NCBI GenBank assembly: GCA_021773115.1
Contig: JAJFKS010000036.1
Span: 147,131-211,130 of the forward strand
Length of the DNA: 64,000 nucleotides
Reading direction: 5' to 3'
DNA from: Woeseiaceae bacterium
GTDB taxonomy: Bacteria > Pseudomonadota > Gammaproteobacteria > Steroidobacterales > Woeseiaceae
The position numbers and the translations under genes were made by a program. Below, piece by piece: positions 35,098 through 43,525 of this stretch (position 1 is its first letter; every line of letters begins with the position of its first letter). Under the pieces are notes generated by a model, which made no database searches, was not told where the DNA came from, and saw only the letters and a program-made list of their open reading frames with translations.

Positions 35098-36750
35098 ATG
35101 TACACCAGCTTTTTCGGGCTCCACGAAAAACCGTTTTCGATAACGCCGGACCCGCGTTACCTTTTCATGAGTGAACGGCACGGTGAGGCGCTGGCGCATC
35201 TTGTTTATGGCGTGACGGAAAGCGGTGGCTTCGTACAGCTGACTGGCGAAGTAGGCACAGGCAAGACGACGCTGGTTCGCACACTGTTACTAAATCGTAT
35301 GCCTGACAATGCGGACGTCGCTGTGGTGCTCAATCCGCAAATCTCTGCGCATGAATTTCTACTGACAATCTGCGAGGAATTGCACATTGAGGTTCCGGCC
35401 GCGAAGGACAGCATCAAGGCGTTGACCGACGCGCTTAACCGGCACCTGCTAGCAGCGCACGCGAATGGACGTCGAACAATTCTGGTCGTCGACGAAGCTC
35501 AGAATCTCGCACCCGCGGTACTCGAGCAGGTGCGATTGCTGACAAATCTCGAAACTGCGAAACAGAAATTGCTGCAGATTATCTTGATTGGTCAGCCCGA
35601 ACTGCGTGAGTTGCTGGCGCGAAACGATCTGCGACAACTGGCACAACGTATCACCGGCCGGTATCACCTTGAGCCGTTGACGCGCGAAGAAACGGCTCAA
35701 TATATTGAACACCGCCTTCGGGTCGCGGGTGCATTGGGTGAAGTCATGGACGGCGGCGCGAGGATTGAGGTGTTCCGGCTGTCTCAGGGCGTTCCCCGAT
35801 TGATCAATGTCATTTGCGATCGTGCCCTGCTGGGTGCGTACAGCCAGGAATCCCGCGTTGTGACACGGCGCCTGATCAGGCGTGCCGCAGCCGAGGTTTC
35901 CGGGGAGCTTGAGAAAACATCAACTCTGCGCAACGTTGGCATTGCGGCAGCGATCATTGCCGTCGCGATCGCGATTGTCAGTCTGGCATCGCTGTTTGAC
36001 GGATCACCACTAACGACCATTGAGCAAGCAGTCCCCGTTGAGATTGCCGACACTGAGCGCGCGCCGCCCGTAGTCGTCGTCGAGCCGGCGTTAGTAGCTG
36101 CCACTGAAGCACGCGAACCTTCCTTGATGGAGCAAATTCAGATGGCGGGCGAGTTGACCCGGCGCGATTTCGCACTCTCGACATTATTTGGTCTGTGGAA
36201 CGCGAAGTTTGTCAATGGCAGCCGCAGCAGCTGCGAGCAGGCGAGCGACGCAGGCCTCGCCTGCCTGTCGCGGCGCGGTACCTGGAATAATGTGAAGCAG
36301 CTCAATCGGCCGGCAATTCTAACGGTCTTCGATGAAGATGGAGAGCAGCACGATGTCGTATTGACAGCCATTCATGGCGACAGCGCCGATCTGTCCATCG
36401 GTGGCGTAACGGTTACGCATCCGGTCTCGGCAATCATGGAGTATTGGTACGGTGAGTACCTGCTATTGTGGCGGCCGCCCGGTGGCACACCGGTGGCATT
36501 GATGCCCGGCATCAGAAGCAACGAGGTTAGCTGGTTGCGCACAAATCTTGGCAATATCGACGAGCGTTATGCAACCACCGGCAGTGATGAATATGACAGT
36601 GAACTCGAGGGTATCGTCCGCCAGTTTCAGCGCGACCATCGTCTTGATGTGGACGGTTTAGCGGGTCAGCAGACTCAGATCATTATCAATTCGTTGTTGG
36701 CAAGTGATGGAACACCTCGACTCATGACGCCGTTGTTGGCCAGGGAATAG
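35098..36750 (+). CDS. gspA: GspA/ExeA-type ATPase with peptidoglycan-binding domain
   Basis: Uses ATP to help assemble the type II secretion secretin through the cell wall. 550 residues: FFGLHEKPFSITPDPRYLF, Walker A GEVGTGKTTL (about 49), Walker B TILVVDEAQNL (about 128), membrane helix (about 281-302), a periplasmic region with a C39-peptidase-like fold pattern (about 360-460, WNNVKQLNRPAILTV), and a C-terminal peptidoglycan-binding motif (IVRQFQRDHRLDVDGLAGQQT). It is followed 3 bp later by gspB. No other gsp genes are in the window. Confidence 0.9.
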   Translation: MYTSFFGLHEKPFSITPDPRYLFMSERHGEALAHLVYGVTESGGFVQLTGEVGTGKTTLVRTLLLNRMPDNADVAVVLNPQISAHEFLLTICEELHIEVPAAKDSIKALTDALNRHLLAAHANGRRTILVVDEAQNLAPAVLEQVRLLTNLETAKQKLLQIILIGQPELRELLARNDLRQLAQRITGRYHLEPLTREETAQYIEHRLRVAGALGEVMDGGARIEVFRLSQGVPRLINVICDRALLGAYSQESRVVTRRLIRRAAAEVSGELEKTSTLRNVGIAAAIIAVAIAIVSLASLFDGSPLTTIEQAVPVEIADTERAPPVVVVEPALVAATEAREPSLMEQIQMAGELTRRDFALSTLFGLWNAKFVNGSRSSCEQASDAGLACLSRRGTWNNVKQLNRPAILTVFDEDGEQHDVVLTAIHGDSADLSIGGVTVTHPVSAIMEYWYGEYLLLWRPPGGTPVALMPGIRSNEVSWLRTNLGNIDERYATTGSDEYDSELEGIVRQFQRDHRLDVDGLAGQQTQIIINSLLASDGTPRLMTPLLARE

Positions 36751-36753
36751 ACA

Positions 36754-37413
36754 ATGTCTTTCATACTCGACGCCCTGAAGAAGTCGGAAAACGAGCGGCA
36801 ACAAGCAAGCAACAGGGATTTTGTGGCGGCACCAACGAATCCCGGGGCACCGTCTTTTCCACGCTGGTTGTTGCTCATCGGCTTGCTGCTGGCAATCAAT
36901 CTCATCGTATTGCTGGGTCTGTTGCTGCGCCAGGATGCGCAGACAAATGAGCCGGTACCGCTTCGCATCCCCGACGCCGCTACTCACGAAAAGGCGGATT
37001 CGGCCGGCGACGATATTCAGGATTCAGGGCGGCCAAGTTTCCAGCAGCAGGTCGCCACAGCCCGAAGGAATCCACCCGCCAGGCAAGCGGCGCCGATCCA
37101 GAGTGAACCAGAATCGGACAGCATTCCCGACGTTCAGGCCGACCTGATTTCTCAGAATCCGTCGTCTGTTACCCAGCGGCAACTCTATCCAACAATCCAG
37201 GAAATTCGCGCCAGCGGCGCACTCAAGCTGCCGGATCTGCACCTGGATATCCATGTCTACAGCGAACGGCCAGCGGAGCGTTTTGTTTTCATCAACATGG
37301 CCAAGCATCGCGAAGGCTCGCGTCTCGACGAGGGTCCACAGGTGACCGAGATAACACCGGATGGTGTTGTATTGCGCTACCAGGGCAAGTCCTTCCTGGT
37401 GCCGCGTGAGTAG
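36754..37413 (+). CDS. gspB: GspB, partner of GspA
   Basis: A 219-residue inner-membrane protein of the GspB/ExeB family. It starts MSFILDALKKSENERQ, the hallmark of the family, has one membrane helix (about 37-58, PRWLLLIGLLLAINLIVLLGLLL), a Pro/Gln-rich periplasmic linker, and the C-terminal GspB domain (LPDLHLDIHVYSERPAERFVFINM, then LVPRE). It works with GspA to place the GspD secretin. The tandem arrangement supports the assignment. Confidence 0.92.
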   Translation: MSFILDALKKSENERQQASNRDFVAAPTNPGAPSFPRWLLLIGLLLAINLIVLLGLLLRQDAQTNEPVPLRIPDAATHEKADSAGDDIQDSGRPSFQQQVATARRNPPARQAAPIQSEPESDSIPDVQADLISQNPSSVTQRQLYPTIQEIRASGALKLPDLHLDIHVYSERPAERFVFINMAKHREGSRLDEGPQVTEITPDGVVLRYQGKSFLVPRE

Positions 37414-37428
37414 CGTCGGTCTGATATT

Positions 37429-39270
37429 TTGAGCGTCGCTAGCGACGAATCAATTAACGGTAGCATTTTCGCCAGTGCGCTGATATCCGGCATCCACCGC
37501 GTTATTGCACAGCAAGCGTACCTGAATCGCATCAACGTATTTCCCGTTGCTGACAGCGATACCGGTACCAACCTGAGCTTGTCGCTGAGTGCCGCCCTCC
37601 CGGTATTGCGACGCGAAAACAAACAACACCTGGGGAGCTTGCTTGCAGCGACCGCCGACGCATTACTGGATGGCGCCCGTGGCAACTCCGGCGCCATCGT
37701 TGCACAGTTCTTTCAGGGATTGAGTGACCGCACCGGGGATGCGCCACATTTTACGACAACAACATTCTGCACTGCACTCAGAAGCGCTTCCGACTACGCG
37801 CGCGATGCCCTGTCACAACCACGGGAAGGGACTATTCTGTCAGCAATCAGTGCATTTGCAGAGAATGTCGAGCAGCAACTCGAAGACGCGCCGGCACTTC
37901 AATTCACCGTTCTTTTTGCGACAGCGCGTCGCCGGGTGGATACCGCAGTGGATGAAACGCCGGGACAGCTTGACGTGCTTAGAAAGGCCGGCGTTGTCGA
38001 CGCGGGCGCAAAAGGTTTCGCGGAGCTGGTCGGCGGTATTGCCGACTATCTCAATGACGGCGAAATTACGCCGATGCCTGAAACGCCGCTGTTGGATGAT
38101 CTTCCGTCCGCTGTCGAGTTGGCGGCGGCGGACAACAGTTCGAAATTTCGTTACTGCACGGAGTGCCTGATTAGCGATAGCAATATCGAACGGCGAAAAC
38201 TTCGTGAAGCGCTGTCCAAACTGGGAGACTCGCTGGTTTTGGCCGGCAGCAAGCGCAAGGCCAGGATTCACATTCATGTTGATGATCCGGACGCGGTATT
38301 TGAGACCGCCAGACAATTCGGCACGCTAAGTGGTGAAAAAGCCGATGACATGCACCGCCAGCAAGACACCGTGCAAGACGGTTCGCGCAAATTCGCCGTC
38401 ATTACCGACTCCGGCGCAGACATCAGTGACGATGACATGGAGCGCCTCGATATTCATATGGTACCGTGCCGCATCCAGTTCGGCGATCGCGGCTACCTGG
38501 ACAAGGTCAGTATTTCGACCGACGAGTTCTACCATGAACTCGAAACCAACCCGAATCACCCAACAACATCACAGCCATCACCGGGTGACTTCCGGCGGCA
38601 ATTCCAGTTTCTCGCGAGCCATTTTAAGGATGTGCTATCAATCAACCTGTCGTCGATGGTAAGCGGCACCTATGAAAGCGCGCGGGCGGCAGCCGCGCGC
38701 AGCAACGCGCCCGGCCGCATCCACGTGATTGATTCGCGGAACGCGTCTGTCGGGCAGGGCATGTTGACAGTACTGGCTGCCGAATGCGCCGAACGAGGAT
38801 TGGGAATTGATGAAACTGTCGGGATCATCCGGCAGCGGGTTCCAGAAACGCGTACGTTCGCGTTACTGCACGACCTTCGCTTTGCTGTACGTGGCGGCCG
38901 ACTGCCGCATTGGACAAAGTCGTTGACGGACCTGCTGCACATCGTGCCTGTGATATGCACCAAACCGGATGGCCGAATTGCTCTCTGCGGCTGTCTTATC
39001 GGTCGGCACAAGCGGGTCGTTAAATTCGCGCGCTTTGTCGCAAAAAAATGTCGCGACGAGACTGCGGTCGCGATCAGCATTGGCCAGGCGATTTGCCCGG
39101 ACGAGGCAAATCGACTCGCGACTGAACTTCGCGGACGCTTGCCGAATGCGACTGACATAAAGCTGTGCGATCTCGGTACCGGGATCGGCGTTCATGGCGG
39201 ACCCGGGACATTGATCGCATCCATCAGGCCAATCGGCCTAGATGAGCACATCCCCGGCGGGGACGATTAA
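37429..39270 (+). CDS. DAK2-DegV fusion protein, TTG start
   Basis: 613 residues in two parts. About 1-215 is a DAK2/DhaL-type phosphotransfer domain (NVFPVADSDTGTNLSLSL with metal-binding Asp residues; GARGNSGAIVAQFFQG). About 310-605 is DegV, a fatty-acid-binding domain (VITDSGADIS, TSQPSPGDF, SSMVSGTYESA, GRLPHWTK). In Firmicutes the equivalent FakA kinase and FakB binding proteins are separate and phosphorylate exogenous fatty acids, so this may be a one-chain version; that is inference. The TTG start at 37429 lies 15 bp after gspB. The end overlaps the convergent yedK by 33 bp. Confidence 0.87.
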   Translation: MSVASDESINGSIFASALISGIHRVIAQQAYLNRINVFPVADSDTGTNLSLSLSAALPVLRRENKQHLGSLLAATADALLDGARGNSGAIVAQFFQGLSDRTGDAPHFTTTTFCTALRSASDYARDALSQPREGTILSAISAFAENVEQQLEDAPALQFTVLFATARRRVDTAVDETPGQLDVLRKAGVVDAGAKGFAELVGGIADYLNDGEITPMPETPLLDDLPSAVELAAADNSSKFRYCTECLISDSNIERRKLREALSKLGDSLVLAGSKRKARIHIHVDDPDAVFETARQFGTLSGEKADDMHRQQDTVQDGSRKFAVITDSGADISDDDMERLDIHMVPCRIQFGDRGYLDKVSISTDEFYHELETNPNHPTTSQPSPGDFRRQFQFLASHFKDVLSINLSSMVSGTYESARAAAARSNAPGRIHVIDSRNASVGQGMLTVLAAECAERGLGIDETVGIIRQRVPETRTFALLHDLRFAVRGGRLPHWTKSLTDLLHIVPVICTKPDGRIALCGCLIGRHKRVVKFARFVAKKCRDETAVAISIGQAICPDEANRLATELRGRLPNATDIKLCDLGTGIGVHGGPGTLIASIRPIGLDEHIPGGDD

Positions 39271-39906
39271 TTCTTCACCCTGGTTGCGCGCATTGTTGAC
39301 GTTGCGACTGACCGGCCAGGCCTGCAGTGGCGGGGTGCGATCGGCGACGTCATCGAGAAAGCCCGGCGAGCCTGCCAGCCACTCGTTTGCGGCTTCTGTC
39401 TGCAGAATAACCGGCATTCGGTGATGCAACGGCTGCATAAATTCATTGGCGGCCGTTGTTATCAATGTCGTGGTCTGCAATGACTCACCACTTTCCTTGC
39501 CCGTCCAGCTTTCCCAAAGTCCAGCCATCGCGAATGCTTCACCACTTTTGAGCGAGATAAAGTGCGGAATCCTGCTATCACCCTGGCGGTGCCATTCGTA
39601 AAAACCATCTGCCAATACGACGCAACGACGATGCTTGAAGGCATTTCGGTACGAGGGTTTCTCAGCGAGAGTTTCAGCGCGTGCGTTGATCATCTTATTG
39701 CCAATGGCCGGGTCCTTGGCCCAAAACGGCACCAGGCCCCAGCGCAACATCGCAAGCTCCCGCTGCTGTTCGGCATCATCCCGAATCGCCGCGACGACTT
39801 GCGTTGGCGCAATGTTGTAGCGAGCTTCGACGGCTAGTGCGCCATCCACGCCGAATAATGCAGCAGTCGCCTCGCTCGGTGAATAAAAGGCGAAGCGGCC
39901 ACACAT
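39238..39906 (-). CDS. yedK: SRAP-family abasic-site processing protein
   Basis: 222 residues. The mature N-terminal Cys2 (MCGRFAFYSP) is the residue that forms a covalent link to abasic sites in single-stranded DNA. Other family marks: RYNIAPTQ, RWGLVPFWAKD, INARAETLAEKPSYR (the Glu is catalytic), CVVLADGFYEWH and HHRMPVIL (active His). Full length; no accessory domain. It is 1 bp from the ABC permease gene downstream of yadG, on the same strand. Confidence 0.94.
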   Translation of the reverse strand: MCGRFAFYSPSEATAALFGVDGALAVEARYNIAPTQVVAAIRDDAEQQRELAMLRWGLVPFWAKDPAIGNKMINARAETLAEKPSYRNAFKHRRCVVLADGFYEWHRQGDSRIPHFISLKSGEAFAMAGLWESWTGKESGESLQTTTLITTAANEFMQPLHHRMPVILQTEAANEWLAGSPGFLDDVADRTPPLQAWPVSRNVNNARNQGEELIVPAGDVLI

Positions 39907-39907
39907 G

Positions 39908-40681
39908 CTATTCGCGAATACCTATACCCATGCGCATCATGATCACACAGGCTGAAAACAGCAAGACAATGAAGCCAACAAGAATGGTGTAGGCGTAGCC
40001 AATCGAAATGTCCGAGGTACCAAGGATGCCGTAGCGGAACGCATTCACCATGTACAAGATCGGATTAGCCTTCGATACCATCTGCCAGAACTCCGGCAAC
40101 AATGATATCGAATAGAACACGCCACCGAGGTACGTGAGTGGTGTCAGAACAAAGGTTGGCACGATCGAAATGTCGTCAAATTTTCTCGCAAGTACTGCGT
40201 TGATGAAGCCCGCCAGCGAGAAGACGATTGATGACAGCAGCACAATCGAAATCATGATGAATGGGTGTGCAACACTGAGGTCAGTGAACAGCAGCGCGAT
40301 CGCGGTAACCAGTGAACCGACCAAAAGCCCCCGCAATACGCCGCCGGCAACGTGGCCGATAATAATCGCCGCGTTCGACATCGGCGCGACCAGCATCTCT
40401 TCGACATAACGGCTGAACTTGGCGCCGAAAAATGATGACACGACGTTGCCGTAGGAGTTGGTGATCACCGACATCATGATCAGGCCCGGCGCGATGTATT
40501 GCATGTAGTCAAAGCCGTCCATGGTGCCAATGCGACGGCCGATCAGGTTGCCAAAAATAATGAAGTACAGAGTCATCGTGATCGCTGGTGGCACAATCGT
40601 CTGAATCCAGATTCTGAGTACTCTCACCATTTCTTTGCGAATAATGGTCTGCACAGCGACAAGGTTGAGCGCGATGTTCAT
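39908..40681 (-). CDS. yadH: ABC-2 transporter permease, YadH-like
   Basis: A 257-residue permease with six hydrophobic segments and the family motifs PPAITMTLYFIIFGNLIGRRIG, MMSVITNSYGNVVSSFFGAKFSRYVEEMLVAP and FVLTPLTYLGGVFYSISLLP. These are near those of E. coli YadH. Substrate unknown. Overlaps the ATPase gene by 4 bp. Confidence 0.9.
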   Translation of the reverse strand: MNIALNLVAVQTIIRKEMVRVLRIWIQTIVPPAITMTLYFIIFGNLIGRRIGTMDGFDYMQYIAPGLIMMSVITNSYGNVVSSFFGAKFSRYVEEMLVAPMSNAAIIIGHVAGGVLRGLLVGSLVTAIALLFTDLSVAHPFIMISIVLLSSIVFSLAGFINAVLARKFDDISIVPTFVLTPLTYLGGVFYSISLLPEFWQMVSKANPILYMVNAFRYGILGTSDISIGYAYTILVGFIVLLFSACVIMMRMGIGIRE

Positions 40682-41610
40682 GCCACACCCCCATTGCCCG
40701 GCTTGTTCTCGACCAGCCCTATGAAAAGCTCTTCCAGGCGATTGGCCTTGTTGCGCATGCTCACGACCTTAATGCCCTGGGCATCAAGTTGAGCAAACAG
40801 GTCATTGAGATCGTGCTCCGGCCCCTTTTCGACTTCCAGTTCGTTGTGATCGCGTAGCGAAGTTTTGAAGCCCTGCAATTTTGGTGCGCTGTCTACGCGG
40901 TCCGTCAAACTAAGAATCACCACTTCGCGCTGCAGTTTACGCAGCACGGTGCTCATCTTCGTATCCTCGATGATCCTGCCATCATCAATAATCCCAATAT
41001 TCCGACACAGCGACTCCGCCTCTTCCAGGTAGTGGGTGGTAAGGATGATCGTCGTGCCGGCATCATTGATTTTCTGTAGAAACTCCCACATCGAGCGCCG
41101 AATCTCGATATCAACGCCCGCTGTCGGCTCATCAAGAATCAACAGTCGCGGTTCGTGAACCAACGCGCGCGCAATCATCAGGCGCCGCTTCATGCCGCCG
41201 GACAGGCTTCGGGCAATAGCGTCACGACGATCCCAAAGGCGCAGTTCGCGCAAATACTCCTCGGCTCGCTCGCGTGCTTCTTTGCCACCGATGCCGTAGT
41301 AACCAGCCTGATTGATCACGATGTTGCCCACCGTGTCCCAGAGGTTGAGATTGATTTCCTGCGGCACCAGCCCGATGCAGGACTTTGCGGTCGCAAGATC
41401 TGTGTCAATGCTGTGCCCGAACACCTCGACCTCACCCGCGGTCTTGTTCACCAATGAGGTGATGATTCCGATCGCCGTCGTCTTGCCCGCGCCATTGGGC
41501 CCCAGCAACGCATAGAAATCGCCGGCCTCGACATTCAGGTCGATGCCTTTCAGTGCCTGGTTACCGTTGTCGTAGGTTTTCTGGAGGTTTCGTATTGTTA
41601 GTGCATTCAT
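40678..41610 (-). CDS. yadG: ABC transporter ATP-binding protein, YadG-like
   Basis: 310 residues. Walker A GPNGAGKTTA (about 37), signature LSGGMKRRLMIARALVHEP (about 139), Walker B LLILDEPTAGVD, switch His TTHYLEEAE. Its C-terminal 80 residues form the regulatory extension usual in ABC-2 exporters. The two-gene unit with yadH is conserved in many gammaproteobacteria. Confidence 0.93.
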   Translation of the reverse strand: MNALTIRNLQKTYDNGNQALKGIDLNVEAGDFYALLGPNGAGKTTAIGIITSLVNKTAGEVEVFGHSIDTDLATAKSCIGLVPQEINLNLWDTVGNIVINQAGYYGIGGKEARERAEEYLRELRLWDRRDAIARSLSGGMKRRLMIARALVHEPRLLILDEPTAGVDIEIRRSMWEFLQKINDAGTTIILTTHYLEEAESLCRNIGIIDDGRIIEDTKMSTVLRKLQREVVILSLTDRVDSAPKLQGFKTSLRDHNELEVEKGPEHDLNDLFAQLDAQGIKVVSMRNKANRLEELFIGLVENKPGNGGVA

Positions 41611-41646
41611 GAAGTCGCGTATTGTAACCGCGACCCCTCGCTATCG

Positions 41647-42258
41647 TCACACCTTCTTTAACAAGGCTCGCGCCGGACCGGAAAGATTGCAGGCGGCGGA
41701 CGGTAAGCGCGCGCATGGCTCCGTGCTGGCGCGGGTCAGCAGCGTCTGTAGCGCACAAAGTTGCGATGAGCGCCGCAGCCGCATGCTGGAACTTGCACCG
41801 CTGCCCATCAATCTTTGACCGATTTCATCGGGAATCTGCAGCCGGGACTGAATCAGGTCGCCACGGCTAGCCATTCGTTCGAGCAAGGTCAGCAATGGCA
41901 ATTCGGCGACAATTTCACACCACTCAATGCTCGCGCCACTGATTACACGTACCGCATAGGCGTTTCGTTGCGCCAATTGCCACAGAAAACTCAATGTGGC
42001 CGCTTGCACGCAGCGCATAAGCGGATCCTCAAGCTCTACACTGTCGATCATGTCTCGCTGTCGATCGTCAGCCAGGGCCTTTCGCCACCAACTGGTGTCG
42101 TCTTCGCGAAGTGAAAACAACAGGAACGGTGTAGCGGCAAGCCGCCCGCGTTGCGGGCCCTTAAGATCGGATGTCGCCTTTATGAAGGCGGAATTCAGCG
42201 CCAGGACATTGGCGTAATCGTCCTGGTGAGGCCCCGGATACTCGGTCAACTCCCGCAT
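41647..42258 (-). CDS. hypothetical protein
   Basis: A 203-residue soluble, mostly helical protein of no family that I recognise. It opens MRELTEYPGPHQDDYANVLALN and has segments LRCVQAATLSFLWQLAQRNAYAVRVISGASIEWCEI and MRLRRSSQLCALQTLLTRASTE; the latter has basic residues. No signal peptide or membrane helix. It is upstream of yadG on the same strand, 36 bp away, and its own upstream region was the site of the IS insertion. Confidence 0.6.
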   Translation of the reverse strand: MRELTEYPGPHQDDYANVLALNSAFIKATSDLKGPQRGRLAATPFLLFSLREDDTSWWRKALADDRQRDMIDSVELEDPLMRCVQAATLSFLWQLAQRNAYAVRVISGASIEWCEIVAELPLLTLLERMASRGDLIQSRLQIPDEIGQRLMGSGASSSMRLRRSSQLCALQTLLTRASTEPCARLPSAACNLSGPARALLKKV

Positions 42259-42362
42259 CAGCCTTGCTCCCTTGGTCTTTCTTATTGGTTTCTGGAATTA
42301 CTATATCTGTTCTTAATAGCCCGTTTATGGATAGTATAGGCGATATTGTTTCTTCATATGGT

Positions 42363-42370
42363 AATTTTCT
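42363..42370. repeat. target-site duplication, left copy
   Basis: AATTTTCT immediately outside the left inverted repeat, repeated at 44490-44497 on the right. Eight bases is the duplication length of the IS1595 family. Confidence 0.85.
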
Positions 42371-42393
42371 CCCGATTACATACTTGACGTACC
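42371..42393 (+). repeat. left terminal inverted repeat of the IS
   Basis: Begins CCCGATTACATACTTGACGT. Compared with the inverse of the right end it differs at positions 1, 2 and 9 only. Confidence 0.9.
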
Positions 42394-42547
42394 AGCGCTA
42401 AATAGCCGTTTCGGCGAGAAAATCATCACACCGTGTGATAAATGCCCTATTTTCTTTTGGCTAAAACAACGCATTCCCTTCCAAAGCGCTGTACAAGCCT
42501 TCCTCAAATCAATACAATGGCCAGCCTGACCAATAGGAGGCAAAGCC

Positions 42548-42988
42548 GTGGATTCTGTGTCCCGTATTCAACAAGAAATAATCGATATTCTCTTGGACAA
42601 TGAGAAGTCTAAGGCTATCGCTTTGATAGAGGACCTAATAAAGAAGGAGTGCGAGAGCCTGCAAGGTCAAATTGGGAGCTTGCGTGGCATCCTATCGTCT
42701 GTCAAAGGTGGTGATAGTTCTGAGGTTCGGTTAATTGGCAACACCGACCCAGATATTGAGGCTGCTGCCAAAAAAGATAGGCGCGAACACGTAATAGCAG
42801 CAGCGAAGGTTGTTGCGCCTAACATCGGCGATAGCGCTTCGGTATATGTAATCCTCAGGGCCCTTAAGAATGAAGGATACACGCTTGGAGTGCAGCCAAA
42901 CCGTCAAAGTACGGCAGTCAGCAACATTTTGCGCCACTCAGATGATTTCAAGAAGACAGCAAAAGGGCACTACGTGAGGACAAATTAA
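42548..42988 (+). CDS. IS-borne protein of unknown function with coiled coil and winged-helix-like C-terminus
   Basis: A 146-residue protein carried by the IS. The first 55 residues are helical (QQEIIDILLDNEKSKAIALIEDLIKKE) with coiled-coil spacing. The C-terminal half (DSASVYVILRALKNEGYTLGV, then STAVSNILRHSDDFKKTAKGHYVR) has the shape of a winged helix ending in a beta-hairpin wing. DNA binding is therefore possible but not shown. Start is GTG at 42548 with AGGAGG upstream. It is not a transposase; it may regulate the element or be cargo. Confidence 0.7.
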   Translation: MDSVSRIQQEIIDILLDNEKSKAIALIEDLIKKECESLQGQIGSLRGILSSVKGGDSSEVRLIGNTDPDIEAAAKKDRREHVIAAAKVVAPNIGDSASVYVILRALKNEGYTLGVQPNRQSTAVSNILRHSDDFKKTAKGHYVRTN

Positions 42989-43146
42989 GGAGGGAACATC
43001 AATATGTTAGACAATTTGGGGCGGTCTGGCGTCCCGGCCAAAGCGAGCTGTGAGAGTTGACTTGTGGTGAGGCTCCCCTCACAGCTCGGCCCAGAACACA
43101 CTTTATTCAACCCGCGTCGTGGAGGCGCTTAACAAAGGAGAAGGTC

Positions 43147-43242
43147 ATGGTTAAGAACCGAGTACCCGCGGTCCGGCAAGCCGGATCGGAGCATCCCCTC
43201 ATTGAGTTGAGGTGTGGTGAACTCGCGACACTTACCTTATGA
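43147..43242 (+). CDS. 31-residue small open reading frame with a strong ribosome site
   Basis: MVKNRVPAVRQAGSEHPLIE then 11 more residues. AAAGGAGAAGG stands just upstream of the ATG. A longer reading frame starts at 43057 but lacks a ribosome site. It could be a leader peptide for the downstream hairpin and 59-residue gene. No homology is recognised. Confidence 0.4.
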   Translation: MVKNRVPAVRQAGSEHPLIELRCGELATLTL

Positions 43243-43260
43243 GTTAGTGCGTTGAGGCAA

Positions 43261-43290
43261 CACGGGCGCTAAGATACATTAGCGCCCGTG
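43261..43290. terminator. 12-bp perfect hairpin before the 59-residue gene (attenuator or terminator)
   Basis: Arms CACGGGCGCTAA and TTAGCGCCCGTG with a six-base loop. Only a short ATTTG follows, so termination would be weak; attenuation or RNA protection are other options. Confidence 0.55.
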
Positions 43291-43316
43291 ATTTGTCGAT
43301 ATTGGAGTGAGAATTT

Positions 43317-43496
43317 GTGACTTCTGACAAGAAGAACACACAAGAACCGGCTGAGAAAGACAAGCAGACGGGCGATTATGTTTCTGATTTATCTGAGGAA
43401 TTTCCAGACGGCTTGGATCAAGATAAAGGAGATCGGTTACTGAAGAACCTGCTGAAATCTCCGCCTAAGCACCATGAAGACATGAAAAAGGGCTAA
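43317..43496 (+). CDS. small acidic IS-borne protein, GTG start
   Basis: A 59-residue polar protein starting at GTG with GGAG about 9 bases upstream. It begins with a lysine-rich, disordered part and ends LLKNLLKSPPKHHEDMKKG. Short proteins with an LLK.LL..PP..H..M end occur near mobile elements as far as I recall, with no known function. Encoded between the hairpin and the bidirectional terminator. Confidence 0.65.
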   Translation: MTSDKKNTQEPAEKDKQTGDYVSDLSEEFPDGLDQDKGDRLLKNLLKSPPKHHEDMKKG

Positions 43497-43509
43497 TCTC
43501 CGCCCTTTT
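43486..43509. terminator. bidirectional Rho-independent terminator inside the IS
   Basis: AAAAGGGC and GCCCTTTT form an 8-bp stem with an 8-base loop; the opposite strand ends in TTTTT. It overlaps the end of the 59-residue gene and precedes the end of the transposase gene on the other strand. Confidence 0.8.
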
Positions 43510-43525
43510 CCTTGTGTTCTATCAG

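Larger units (their letters stand above)
42989..43316 (+). other. structured, largely non-coding region inside the IS
   Basis: 328 bp between the two plus-strand cargo genes. It contains an 11-bp perfect inverted repeat (CGAGCTGTGAG at 43044-43054 with its inverse at 43078-43088), a shorter CCGG-based hairpin near 43172-43190, the 31-codon reading frame at 43147-43242, and a 12-bp perfect hairpin at 43261-43290. This suggests a folded RNA leader or small RNA upstream of the 59-residue gene. No match to a known RNA family is claimed. Confidence 0.5.

Noticed and set aside
43057..43146. Longer version of the 31-codon frame in the IS
   Set aside because: It runs through the 11-bp inverted repeat arm and lacks a ribosome site, while the ATG at 43147 has a strong one.
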